Assembly: GCA_902797515.1 (NCBI GenBank)
Contig: CADBSX010000143.1
Span: forward strand, 1-7,344
DNA from: an uncultured Eubacteriales bacterium
GTDB taxonomy: Bacteria > Bacillota > Clostridia > Christensenellales > Borkfalkiaceae
Reading direction: 5' to 3'
DNA: 7,344 bases
The notes beneath the pieces are model-generated. The model had not been told where the DNA came from and ran no database searches. It saw only the letters and a program-made list of their open reading frames with translations. A program made the position numbers and the translations under genes. How positions within the stretch are numbered: position 1 is the first letter of the stretch; the number at the start of each line of letters is the position of its first letter. Positions 1 through 6,897 of this stretch are shown here, in pieces.

Positions 1-24
1 ACGCCTGCGTTTTTGAGCGAATAT

Positions 25-195
25 CTTTTGCGACAGCAAAAGTATCTTGCCGAGGGCTCTTCTCCTTTACAGGGCTCCCGAAAACAAAATTTTGTTTTCG
101 GGAAGAGGAAAGCCCGCCCGAAAAATATTGCGTTGACAATAGGTCAACGCATAATAAAAGGGCGAGGCTTGACGAGGAAACGGCAATATCTCGTC
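25..195. repeat. cluster of four hairpins, candidate palindromic repeat element
   Basis: Four consecutive inverted repeats fill this non-coding stretch. The first is CTTTTGC/GCAAAAG at 25-42 with a 4-nt loop. The second is a perfect 28-nt palindrome at 76-103. The third is a nested structure at 110-170, with an outer arm AAGCCCGCCC facing GGGCGAGGCTT (one bulged base) and an inner stem GCGTTGAC/GTCAACGC at 130-150. The fourth is GACGAG/CTCGTC at 171-195. AGGGCTC also occurs as a direct repeat at 53-59 and 71-77. Such density is more than an operon terminator needs and suggests a dispersed palindromic (REP/MITE-like) element or a structured RNA. Copies elsewhere cannot be seen from this window, and no target-site duplication or transposase was found. 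Confidence 0.42.
121..150 (-). terminator. possible intrinsic terminator of the polysaccharide operon
   Basis: Read on the minus strand, an 8-bp perfect stem (GCGTTGAC, 5-nt loop CTATT, GTCAACGC) is followed by AATATTTTT. It lies about 100 nt beyond the stop codon of the exporter ATPase, the last gene of the operon. The stem is only moderately GC-rich and the T tract is interrupted, so it may be a modest terminator. The outer arms at 110-119 and 160-170 could enlarge the structure. Confidence 0.45.
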
Positions 196-250
196 GCATT
201 TTTGCCTGTTTTTTGCTTTGGCGGAAACTCCTCGATTGAAATATCGCCGA

Positions 251-1057
251 TTATTTTTTATCCGAATTTTCCGCGGAATATATCGCTATCGCCTCTTCCG
301 TGTCGCCGTCGAAGATTATTTCGCCTTTATCCATAACCACGCACCTGTCGCAAAGCCTTCTTATCGTGTCCATATTGTGACTGACGTAAAGTATCGTCCG
401 CCCCTCTTCGCGCGATACGTCCCCCATCTTGTCGAGACATTTCCGCTGAAAAGCGAGATCGCCGACCGCGAGAACTTCGTCCATTATCATTATTTCGCTG
501 TCGAGGTGCGCCGCGACAGCGAAAGCGAGTTTTACGTACATGCCCGAAGAATATCTCTTAGCCGGCGTGTCGATAAATTTTTCGATTTCCGAAAACTCTA
601 TTATTTTATCTATCTTTTTATTTACTTCGGCTTTCGTCATACCGAGGATCGCGCCGTTTAAATAGACGTTTTCCCTGCCCGTGAGTTCGCCGTTAAAGCC
701 CGTTCCGACTTCGAGCATACTCGATATGCGTCCGTTTATTCCGACAGTGCCTTCGGTAGGGCCCGTAATACGCGAAAGTATCTTTAAAAGCGTCGATTTG
801 CCCGCGCCGTTTTTGCCTATTATTCCGAGCCTCTCGCCCTTATATATCGTGAGGTTTATACCGTTTAGAGCGGTGAATTTTTCGTTCTTCCCGCCCGTCT
901 TTTCGCCTATCCTCGAATTAGGATCTTCCTTTTTCCTTATCCGCGCCCAGAAACTCTGGATATCCCTTTGCAGAGTTCCGCCGCTTATCACGCCGAGCCG
1001 ATAAACCTTTTTAAGCCCGTCTATTTTTATCGCTATCTCTCTCTCTTTATTATCCAT
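251..1057 (-). CDS. polysaccharide ABC exporter ATP-binding protein (Wzt/TagH/RfbB type)
   Basis: This 268-residue protein is the nucleotide-binding subunit of an ABC-2 exporter that uses ATP to move a lipid-linked polysaccharide across the cytoplasmic membrane. Visible motifs are Walker A GKNGAGKS (81-88), the family's variant signature YSSGM (169-173) instead of LSGGQ, Walker B IMIMDE (189-194) and the switch histidine in SHN (H227). The stretch MLEVGTGFNGELTGREN (114-130) is characteristic of the Wzt/TagH/RfbB group. The protein ends soon after the ATPase fold, so it lacks the C-terminal carbohydrate-binding domain of longer Wzt proteins such as that of E. coli O9a. The start ATG is 2 nt after the permease stop codon, with no clear ribosome binding site, so translation is probably coupled to the permease. 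It is the last gene of the operon. Confidence 0.93.
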   Translation of the reverse strand: MDNKEREIAIKIDGLKKVYRLGVISGGTLQRDIQSFWARIRKKEDPNSRIGEKTGGKNEKFTALNGINLTIYKGERLGIIGKNGAGKSTLLKILSRITGPTEGTVGINGRISSMLEVGTGFNGELTGRENVYLNGAILGMTKAEVNKKIDKIIEFSEIEKFIDTPAKRYSSGMYVKLAFAVAAHLDSEIMIMDEVLAVGDLAFQRKCLDKMGDVSREEGRTILYVSHNMDTIRRLCDRCVVMDKGEIIFDGDTEEAIAIYSAENSDKK

Positions 1058-1059
1058 CG

Positions 1060-1902
1060 TCAGATATTATCCATAAAGTTTTTCTCTACTCTGTTGAATA
1101 TCGCGATCCCGAAAAATGCGATCAAAAGAGTTATAGCCCAACTTATTCCGAAAAACAGCCACGAAGTCGCGCCCGCGCCGAGCCAGCCCGCGCGCATAAT
1201 TTCTATTATCGGCGAAACGGGATTTATCATTACGAGAGTCCTTAAAGTTTCGTTTTGTATAGAGGAAACGGAATAGACTACGGGCGACAGATACATCCAC
1301 AGTTGGACGCCGAAACTCACGAGGACTTGCAGATCCCTGTACTTTACCGTGAGCGCGGAAACGGTTATCCCGACGCCCATACCGAGTATTCCGAGTTCCA
1401 AAACGAGCACGGGAAGAAGAGCCGCGTACCACGTTATCGCGACCGCGCCGTTTACAAGAAAGATCACGTCGATAATAAGGAACAGCCCGAACTGGATAAG
1501 AAAATTCACGCCGCAGGTTATTACCGTCGATACGGGAACGACGAGCCGAGGGAAATACACTTTTCCGAACATCCTCGCGTTGTTTAAAAAAGTCGAAGAA
1601 GTCTGCGTCACGCACGCCGAGAAAAAAAGCCACGGCACGTTCCCCGCGAGGTAGAACAGAAATTTAGGCGCGCCGCCCGTGGATAAATTCGCGATATAAC
1701 CGAATACGACCGTGAATATGAACGTCGTAAGAAGTGGCTGTATTATAAACCAAAGCGGACCTAATATCGTCTGCTTGTATCTCGTTTTCAGATTTCTCGC
1801 GACGAATAGCGAAATAAGGTCTCTGTATTTCCATACTTCGCCCGCGTTGATCCTGAATATTCTCTTTTCCGAGGTAATAAAAGCGGTGTATTTCTCTTTC
1901 AT
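1060..1902 (-). CDS. polysaccharide ABC exporter permease (Wzm/TagG/RfbA type)
   Basis: This 280-residue integral membrane protein is the ABC-2 permease partner of the ATPase that follows it. A cytoplasmic N-terminus leads into the family-typical segment LFVARNLKTRYKQTILGPLW (32-51). About six hydrophobic segments follow, near 48-70, 81-103, 124-150, 157-183, 193-211 and 247-269. The C-terminus EKNFMDNI matches the usual end of the group (EKxFxDxI/V). Length and layout are normal for a complete permease. Its ATG overlaps the stop codon of the upstream nucleotidyltransferase gene as ATGA. No strong ribosome binding site precedes it, which fits translational coupling. The exported glycan cannot be read from the permease, but the neighbouring CapF- and CapG-type enzymes suggest that it contains N-acetyl-L-fucosamine. 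Confidence 0.93.
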   Translation of the reverse strand: MKEKYTAFITSEKRIFRINAGEVWKYRDLISLFVARNLKTRYKQTILGPLWFIIQPLLTTFIFTVVFGYIANLSTGGAPKFLFYLAGNVPWLFFSACVTQTSSTFLNNARMFGKVYFPRLVVPVSTVITCGVNFLIQFGLFLIIDVIFLVNGAVAITWYAALLPVLVLELGILGMGVGITVSALTVKYRDLQVLVSFGVQLWMYLSPVVYSVSSIQNETLRTLVMINPVSPIIEIMRAGWLGAGATSWLFFGISWAITLLIAFFGIAIFNRVEKNFMDNI

Positions 1903-3053
1903 GATTTCAAACCGAGATCTCTTAAAAGCGTTTCCGCGCTTTCCGCCGACGAGACGTCGGATCTCGCGGTGTTTTTTATCCTTTTTCTCACTCTCTTCCT
2001 GTCTTTGCCGAATATTTTGCGGAAAAACCTGTTTATATAGTAAAACGGAAGTAGAATTTTACGTTTTTTAAGCGACGGATATATGAAACACATCGTCTCG
2101 AACGGGGGAAAAGCCAGCCTTAAAAGATATTTTATCTTGCTCTTTTCGTTCTTCGCGAGCCCCATCGAGATATTGTTCTCGCTGTTGCCGTAAACGCCGC
2201 CGAAAAGCACGAAATTTCCGAGTTTTTCCGCCGTTTCGTCCTTTTCCGCGCTTCCGTCGCCGAGCCATATCTCCGTCAGTTTCTTTACGGTCTCGTAAAA
2301 CCGGACGAGCGAACTCTTTTTTAACAGCGGAAGAAGTTTTTCTTCGTCGTATATTCCCTTGTCTTTCAGTATTTTAAAGTCGATAAAAGGTCTTATCCCG
2401 CAGCCGCCGCCCATTACGTGGTAAGCCATGTGCGCTATATGGTGAAAGACGAAAAACTCCGCGCTCTCGCGGTATTCGTATTCCCCGACCTTTTCAACGT
2501 GTTCCCAGACTTCGGAAAGCACGGGATCGAGTTTCGGATCGTCCTCTCTTATGCTGTAATGAAGTTCGAGGTGCGTCTCGTCGAGATAAAGGGATACGTC
2601 GTGATAATTCAGCACGTTATCAGTGGTAAATCCCTTTTTTACGAGCGCGTCCGTCGCCCTTTTGAGGTCCTCTTCTTTAACTAATACGTCAACGTCGCAA
2701 CTCGTCCGCATCCAAGGCCGCGGATACATATCCCGTATTACCGCGCCTTTGAGGGGAATAAAATCTATCTTTGCCTCTGAAAGCGTTTCGCGGACGAGAT
2801 CGCACAGAAAAGTCAACTGCGTTTCCCTGTAAACGGCAAGCCCCGTCTCGTCTTCGAGTACTTCTCTGTATTTGCCGCTTTCGGGCAGTAGTCCGTTTTT
2901 TCCGAGCGACCACGAAAGAAGATGCGCCGCGTCGTGTTTTTTCGCGAGCGCGAAAAGTTTCGCCCTGTCGAACGACGTATCGAAGTTTTCGGGCAGAGGC
3001 GCGTCGAACACCGCGTTTTTTATTAAGTAAAAAAGTATTTCGCTTTCGTTCAT
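1899..3053 (-). CDS. uncharacterised nucleotidyltransferase-fold protein (NTP_transf_5-like)
   Basis: The 384-residue protein resembles the uncharacterised nucleotidyltransferase family NTP_transf_5. The core reads FIPLKGAVIRDMYP (98-111), then RTSCDVDVLV (116-125) with the paired metal-binding aspartates D120 and D122, then HLELHYSI (161-168), where E163 sits at the usual position of the third acidic residue. A helical region with a histidine-rich patch HHIAHMAYH (204-212) follows. The C-terminal ~60 residues are strongly basic (KKRK, KDRKRVRKRIK). Members are often found in polysaccharide clusters, but no reaction is established that I can assign. It overlaps the upstream epimerase and the downstream permease by 4 nt each (ATGA), so it is made together with both. 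GGAAGAA just before the ATG may serve as ribosome binding site. All three acidic residues are present, so activity is plausible. Substrate is unknown. Confidence 0.8.
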   Translation of the reverse strand: MNESEILFYLIKNAVFDAPLPENFDTSFDRAKLFALAKKHDAAHLLSWSLGKNGLLPESGKYREVLEDETGLAVYRETQLTFLCDLVRETLSEAKIDFIPLKGAVIRDMYPRPWMRTSCDVDVLVKEEDLKRATDALVKKGFTTDNVLNYHDVSLYLDETHLELHYSIREDDPKLDPVLSEVWEHVEKVGEYEYRESAEFFVFHHIAHMAYHVMGGGCGIRPFIDFKILKDKGIYDEEKLLPLLKKSSLVRFYETVKKLTEIWLGDGSAEKDETAEKLGNFVLFGGVYGNSENNISMGLAKNEKSKIKYLLRLAFPPFETMCFIYPSLKKRKILLPFYYINRFFRKIFGKDRKRVRKRIKNTARSDVSSAESAETLLRDLGLKS

Positions 3054-4216
3054 TTCTTCCAGACTACTCTGTTGACTATTCCCGTGTAAGATTGAATTAT
3101 TTTTACGACTTTCGTGGATACGTTCTCGTCCGTATAGTCGGGAACGGGCGTTCCGAAACAGCCGTTTTTATTGAGTTCGACCGCCGTTCCGACCGCCGTT
3201 AAAAGTCCTTTTTCGTCTATTCCCGCAAGCACGAAACAAGCCTTGTCGAGAGCCTCCGGTCTTTCCGTGCTCGTCCTGATGCAGACCGCGGGGAAGGGCT
3301 TTCCGATACTCGTGAAAAAACTGCTCTCTTCCGGCAGCGTTCCGCTGTCCGATACGACCGCAAAGGCGTTCATTTGCAGACAGTTATAATCGTGGAAACC
3401 GAGCGGCTCGTGCATTATAACTCTCTTATCGAGTTTAAAACCGCTCGCGTCGAGCCTCTTTTTCGAGCGCGGATGACAACTGTATAAAACGGGCATATCG
3501 TATTTTTCCGCCATTTTGTTTATCGCGCCGAAAAGACTTAAAAAGTTCTTTTCCGTGTCGATATTCTCTTCCCTGTGCGCGGAAAGAAGAATATATTTCC
3601 CTTTCTGAAGTCCGAGCCGCTTATGCACGTCGCTCGCCTCTATTTTTCCGAGATTTTCTTTAAGAACTTCCGCCATCGGACTGCCCGTGACGTAAGTCCG
3701 CTCTTTCGGAAGTCCGCATTCCGCGAGATAACGCCTCGCGTGTTCGCTGTACGCGAGATTTACGTCGGAAATTATATCGACTATCCGTCTGTTTGTCTCT
3801 TCGGGCAGACACTCGTCCTTGCACCTGTTCCCCGCCTCCATATGGAATATCGGAATATGCAGTCTTTTCGCTCCGATGACCGACAGACAACTGTTCGTGT
3901 CGCCGAGAACGAGCACCGCGTCGGGCTTTATCTCCGCCATCAGCGAATAACTCTTCGATATGATGTTGCCCATCGTCTCGCCGAGATCTTTTCCGACGGC
4001 GTCGAGATACACGTCGGGATCTTCTATGCCGAGGTCTTTGAAAAAGACGCCGTTAAGGTTATAATCGTAATTCTGTCCGGTGTGAGCCAGAATACAGTCG
4101 AAATACTTTCTGCACTTGTTTATGACCGCCGCGAGCCGTATTATCTCGGGACGCGTTCCCACGATTATAAGCAGTTTGATCTTTCCGTCGTCTTTAAAAG
4201 CCGTCTTTCGTTCCAT
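3050..4216 (-). CDS. UDP-sugar 2-epimerase, probable UDP-L-FucNAc synthase (CapG/FnlC/WbjD-like)
   Basis: This 388-residue protein belongs to the non-hydrolysing UDP-GlcNAc 2-epimerase (WecB) superfamily. It is most like the CapG/FnlC/WbjD branch, which epimerises UDP-N-acetyl-6-deoxy-L-talosamine at C2 to give UDP-N-acetyl-L-fucosamine. Motifs are GTRPE (20-24), HTGQNYD (45-51), GDTNS (105-109), HMEAGNRC (125-132), PEETNRRIVD (138-147), AHREEN (213-218), CHPRS (247-251), SDSGTLPEES (289-298) and ERPEA (318-322). The phrases HMEAGNRC and SDSGTLPEESSFF suggest FnlC rather than ordinary WecB/MnaA, and the CapF-type gene in the same operon supports this. The ATG is preceded by GAGGAG at a 7-nt spacing, the best ribosome binding site in the operon, and lies 2 nt after the aminotransferase stop. 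A plain UDP-ManNAc-forming epimerase remains the alternative. Confidence 0.88.
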   Translation of the reverse strand: MERKTAFKDDGKIKLLIIVGTRPEIIRLAAVINKCRKYFDCILAHTGQNYDYNLNGVFFKDLGIEDPDVYLDAVGKDLGETMGNIISKSYSLMAEIKPDAVLVLGDTNSCLSVIGAKRLHIPIFHMEAGNRCKDECLPEETNRRIVDIISDVNLAYSEHARRYLAECGLPKERTYVTGSPMAEVLKENLGKIEASDVHKRLGLQKGKYILLSAHREENIDTEKNFLSLFGAINKMAEKYDMPVLYSCHPRSKKRLDASGFKLDKRVIMHEPLGFHDYNCLQMNAFAVVSDSGTLPEESSFFTSIGKPFPAVCIRTSTERPEALDKACFVLAGIDEKGLLTAVGTAVELNKNGCFGTPVPDYTDENVSTKVVKIIQSYTGIVNRVVWKK

Positions 4217-4218
4217 TT

Positions 4219-5430
4219 TTATTTCTCCTCGGCGTGTTTTCTTATAAAATCGACTACGTCTTTCATCGCTTTTCCGAGCGTTTCCGGCTCGGGAAGCATA
4301 ACTATCCTGAAATGGTCGTTCCCGTTATACTCGAATCCCGATCCGGGGACGATAAGTATCTTCTTTTCGTGCAGAAGCGCGAGACCGAACTCGATATCGC
4401 TTTTAAACGGCAGTTTTACGTTTATCCTCGGAAAGACGTAAAACGCGGCGGAATTAGGAACGCACGTTATCTCTTCGCACGCCGAAAAAACGTCCGTTAC
4501 CGCTTTTCTCTGTTCGTAAAGCCTGCCGCCCGAAACCAACATGGCCTTCGTACTCTCTTCGTCGTCGAGCGCGGCGGGGATAACGAGTTGCGTAAGCGTG
4601 TTCCCGCAAAGCCGCACCGCCGACAGACTGAAAAGAGCCTCTTTCACCTTTTTCAACGCGCCGTTTTTACCGGAAGTCACGAGCCAGCCGCAACGGAATC
4701 CGCAGATGATATGGCTCTTCGACAATCCGTTGAGCGTTATCACGGGAAGATCGGGCGCGAGCGCGGCGCACGAATAATGCGTCTTTCCGTCGAAAACGAG
4801 CCTGTCGTATATCTCGTCCGCGACTACGAAAAGTCCGTTTTCCCTCGCGACTTCGAGGATTTTAAGCAGAAGTTCCTTTTCGACGAGCGAGCCCGTAGGA
4901 TTGTTCGGATTGATTATAAGTATCGCCCGCGTCCTCGGCGTTATCTTCGCCTTTATATCCTCTACGTCGGGCATCCAGCCGTTATCTTCTTTGAGAGTAT
5001 AATGCACGGGCGTGGCGCCGGCTATATATAAACTGTTGCTCCAAAGCGAATAATTCGGCGTAGGAACGAGCATCTCGTCGCCCGCGTTCATCGTCGCGAG
5101 CATCGCCATCTCCGCGAGTTCGCTCACGCCGTTGCCTATGAATATATCCGATACGTCTATATTTTCAAAGCCTTTCGTTTCGTGGTATGCAAGAATCGCC
5201 TCGCGCGCGCTCTTCATGCCCTGCGGCTCGGTATAAGCGACCGCCCTTTCCGCGCCGTCGTACAACGCGCTTTTCACGCTTTCGGGCATCTTAAAGCCGA
5301 ATTCGGCGGGATTGCCCGTGTTGAGGCGCAATACCTTTTCGCCGCGCTCCTGCATTTTGAGCGTTTCGACGTATAAAGGTCCTCTGATCCCCGAACGTAT
5401 TTTGTTCATCCTGTCTGCAAAATCGATCAT
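4219..5430 (-). CDS. PLP-dependent aminotransferase, class I (AlaA/AlaT-like)
   Basis: The 403-residue protein is a fold-type I pyridoxal-phosphate aminotransferase of the alanine/aspartate aminotransferase class. It carries the N-terminal substrate-binding segment RLNTGNPAEFGF (35-46), the cofactor-binding loop NPNNPTG (174-180), DEIY (205-208), the Schiff-base lysine K238 in GLSKSH and the carboxylate-binding arginine in FRIVML near the C-terminus. The IRGP motif at 15-18 and overall pattern are closest to AlaA/AlaT (glutamate-pyruvate) enzymes. It is not a DegT/AryC1-type sugar aminotransferase, so it has no obvious step in FucNAc synthesis although it sits between the CapF- and CapG-type genes. 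The gap to the preceding gene is 36 nt. The ribosome binding site before the chosen ATG is weak. An in-frame ATG at codon 8 (5409) is a possible alternative start. Confidence 0.87.
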   Translation of the reverse strand: MIDFADRMNKIRSGIRGPLYVETLKMQERGEKVLRLNTGNPAEFGFKMPESVKSALYDGAERAVAYTEPQGMKSAREAILAYHETKGFENIDVSDIFIGNGVSELAEMAMLATMNAGDEMLVPTPNYSLWSNSLYIAGATPVHYTLKEDNGWMPDVEDIKAKITPRTRAILIINPNNPTGSLVEKELLLKILEVARENGLFVVADEIYDRLVFDGKTHYSCAALAPDLPVITLNGLSKSHIICGFRCGWLVTSGKNGALKKVKEALFSLSAVRLCGNTLTQLVIPAALDDEESTKAMLVSGGRLYEQRKAVTDVFSACEEITCVPNSAAFYVFPRINVKLPFKSDIEFGLALLHEKKILIVPGSGFEYNGNDHFRIVMLPEPETLGKAMKDVVDFIRKHAEEK

Positions 5431-5466
5431 ACTCTTAATTCGTTATTCCGTTCTTCTTTCAATATA

Positions 5467-6663
5467 TTATACTTTTTCAAAAAACGTGTCGGGGCGGGCG
5501 GGATCGAATTTTTCATTCGCCCACATTATCGTCACGAGGTCTTCCGTGTCGCTTAAATTTATTATATTATGCGTATATCCGGGGAGCATATGCACCGCCT
5601 GAATATTGTCGCCGGAAACGTAAAATTCCATCACTTCGTCCGAGCCTATTTTTCTTTCCCGAATAAGTCCGCGTCCCTTTACGACTATGAAAAATTCCCA
5701 TTTGGTGTTGTGCCAGTGCTGACCTTTCGTGACGTTCGGCTTGGTTATATTCACAGATACCTGTCCGCAGTTTTCCGTCTTTAAAAGTTCGGTGAAACTT
5801 CCCCTCTCGTCCGTATTCGTCTTTAAGGAAAAAGCGACTTTTTCTTTCGGAAGATAGGAAAGATAAGTCGAATAGAGTTTCTTCGCGAAACTTCCGCAAG
5901 GAATTTCGGGAACAACGAGCGTATTTCTCTGCTCGCGGAATTCGTATAAAAGAGATACTATTTCGCCGAGTTTCACTCTGTGAGTGGTCGGAACGAAACA
6001 AAATTCGCCGTCTTTCTTTTCGACGGGAACGAGCCCGTCGTATGCGCACCTCTTCTCTTTCCCCGAAAGCGCGGAAAGCATCTCGGAAACGAGGTCGTCG
6101 ATATAGAGAAGTTCGAGTTCGGCGTTTTCGTCGTTTACGGTAAGAGGAAGATCGTTCGCGACGTTATGGCAAAAAGTCGCCACCGCTGAATTGTAATTCG
6201 GACGGCACCACTTCCCGAAAAGGTTCGGAAAACGGTAAACGAGGACTTTCGCTCCCGTCTTTTCTGCGTAGGAAAAGAAGAGTTCTTCGCCCGCCTTTTT
6301 ACTTCTGCCGTACTCGCCGTCATACCTGCCGATAAGCGTCGCCTGAACGGACGAAGAGAGCATAACGGGACACTTATTTCCGTATTTTTCGAGCGTTCCG
6401 AGAAGAACGGTGGCGAAACCGAAATTTCCGCGCATAAACTCTTCCTGCGTTTTCGGGCGGTTTACGCCCGCAAGATTGAACACGAAATCGGCGTTTTTGC
6501 AATATTCGTCAAGTTCTTCTTCCGACGAATCAATATCGTACTCGTATATCTCTTCTATTTTAAGTTCGGGGCGCGTTCTGTCCTTGCCGTCTCTGACGTT
6601 TTTCAACGCCTCGACGAGATTTCTGCCGACAAAACCGTTCGCCCCTGTTACAAGTATATTCAT
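5467..6663 (-). CDS. capF: CapF/FnlB-type reductase-cupin of UDP-L-FucNAc synthesis
   Basis: This 398-residue bifunctional protein matches CapF (Cap5F/WbjC/FnlB), which reduces the 4-keto-6-deoxy hexosamine made by CapE to UDP-N-acetyl-6-deoxy-L-talosamine in the cytoplasm. The N-terminal short-chain dehydrogenase domain has GANGFVG (7-13) for NADPH, NLAGVNRP (63-70), SSS (103-105) and the catalytic pair Y118/K122 in YGRSK. The C-terminal cupin domain (about 280-398) has HWH (316-318), E323 and H365 in GYTHN, the expected metal ligands. I start at the ATG at 6663 because the protein then opens as MNILVTGANGF, as in the family. The frame extends 12 codons upstream to a TTG at 6699, but that TTG lies in the -35 box. 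It is the first gene of the operon, and its CapE partner is not adjacent. Confidence 0.93.
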   Translation of the reverse strand: MNILVTGANGFVGRNLVEALKNVRDGKDRTRPELKIEEIYEYDIDSSEEELDEYCKNADFVFNLAGVNRPKTQEEFMRGNFGFATVLLGTLEKYGNKCPVMLSSSVQATLIGRYDGEYGRSKKAGEELFFSYAEKTGAKVLVYRFPNLFGKWCRPNYNSAVATFCHNVANDLPLTVNDENAELELLYIDDLVSEMLSALSGKEKRCAYDGLVPVEKKDGEFCFVPTTHRVKLGEIVSLLYEFREQRNTLVVPEIPCGSFAKKLYSTYLSYLPKEKVAFSLKTNTDERGSFTELLKTENCGQVSVNITKPNVTKGQHWHNTKWEFFIVVKGRGLIRERKIGSDEVMEFYVSGDNIQAVHMLPGYTHNIINLSDTEDLVTIMWANEKFDPARPDTFFEKV

Positions 6664-6670
6664 ATTAAAT

Positions 6671-6699
6671 ACTTTAATATATATTTGTTTTTTTGTCAA
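6671..6699 (-). promoter_or_regulatory. probable promoter of the polysaccharide operon
   Basis: On the minus strand a consensus -35 box TTGACA (6699-6694) is separated by exactly 17 nt of A/T-rich DNA from TAAAGT (6676-6671), a 4 of 6 match to the -10 consensus. The predicted transcription start falls at about 6664-6662, essentially on the capF ATG at 6663-6661. That leaves no room for a ribosome binding site, and none is seen. Confidence 0.62.
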
Positions 6700-6779
6700 G
6701 TCTTTCGCCCGAAATTCCGAAATCGCTCGCGTTTCACACGCTTTTTTTCCGTTTTCTTGCCTGAAAACGCATTAAAAAG

Positions 6780-6808
6780 TTGACGAAAAAGAAAAATCTT
6801 TGTATAAT
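6780..6808 (+). promoter_or_regulatory. sigma-A-type promoter of the riboswitch unit
   Basis: TTGACG (6780-6785) and a perfect TATAAT (6803-6808) are spaced by 17 nt. The predicted transcription start is about 6814-6816, just at the 5' arm of riboswitch stem P1. It diverges from the capF promoter, with about 80 nt between the two -35 boxes. Confidence 0.88.
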
Positions 6809-6815
6809 ATAAACA

Positions 6816-6897
6816 ACCATAGAGAGTGTACGAGGGACAAGCCCGCGGACTACACAGCAACCTGCTTTTCGCAAGGTGCTAACGCTTGGAAGATGGT
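6816..6897 (+). ncRNA. S-box / SAM-clan riboswitch aptamer, P4-less (SAM-I/IV-like)
   Basis: The segment carries the S-box core: AGAG, GAGGGAC..GCCC, CAGCAACC and GGUGCUAA in the right order. Pairings are P1 ACCAU (6816-6820) with AUGGU (6893-6897), P2 GUGUA (6826-6830) with UACAC (6851-6855), and P3 ACCUGC (6860-6865) with GCA-A-GGU (6871-6877, one bulged A). A pseudoknot is possible between CAAGC in the P2 loop (6838-6842) and GCUUG (6884-6888). Only 15 nt separate P3 from the 3' arm of P1, so the P4 helix of classical SAM-I is missing, which points to the SAM-I/IV or SAM-IV side of the clan. S-adenosylmethionine is the expected ligand by family. The exact class needs a covariance-model match. 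Confidence 0.8.

Noticed and set aside
218..661. Long plus-strand open frame antisense to the exporter ATPase gene
   Set aside because: It lies within a confidently identified gene on the other strand, shows no family pattern, and is expected from the codon bias of this DNA.
3575..4441. 288-codon plus-strand open frame across the epimerase and aminotransferase genes
   Set aside because: It runs antisense through two well-supported genes and crosses their boundary, and its translation looks like an antisense shadow without any motif.
4234..5031. 265-codon plus-strand open frame antisense to the aminotransferase
   Set aside because: The opposite strand encodes a complete PLP enzyme with all key residues, and this frame has no ribosome binding site or recognisable domain.
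6729..6750. Possible plus-strand terminator GCGT/ACGC followed by seven T residues
   Set aside because: The stem has only 4 bp, and no plus-strand gene lies upstream that would need it.
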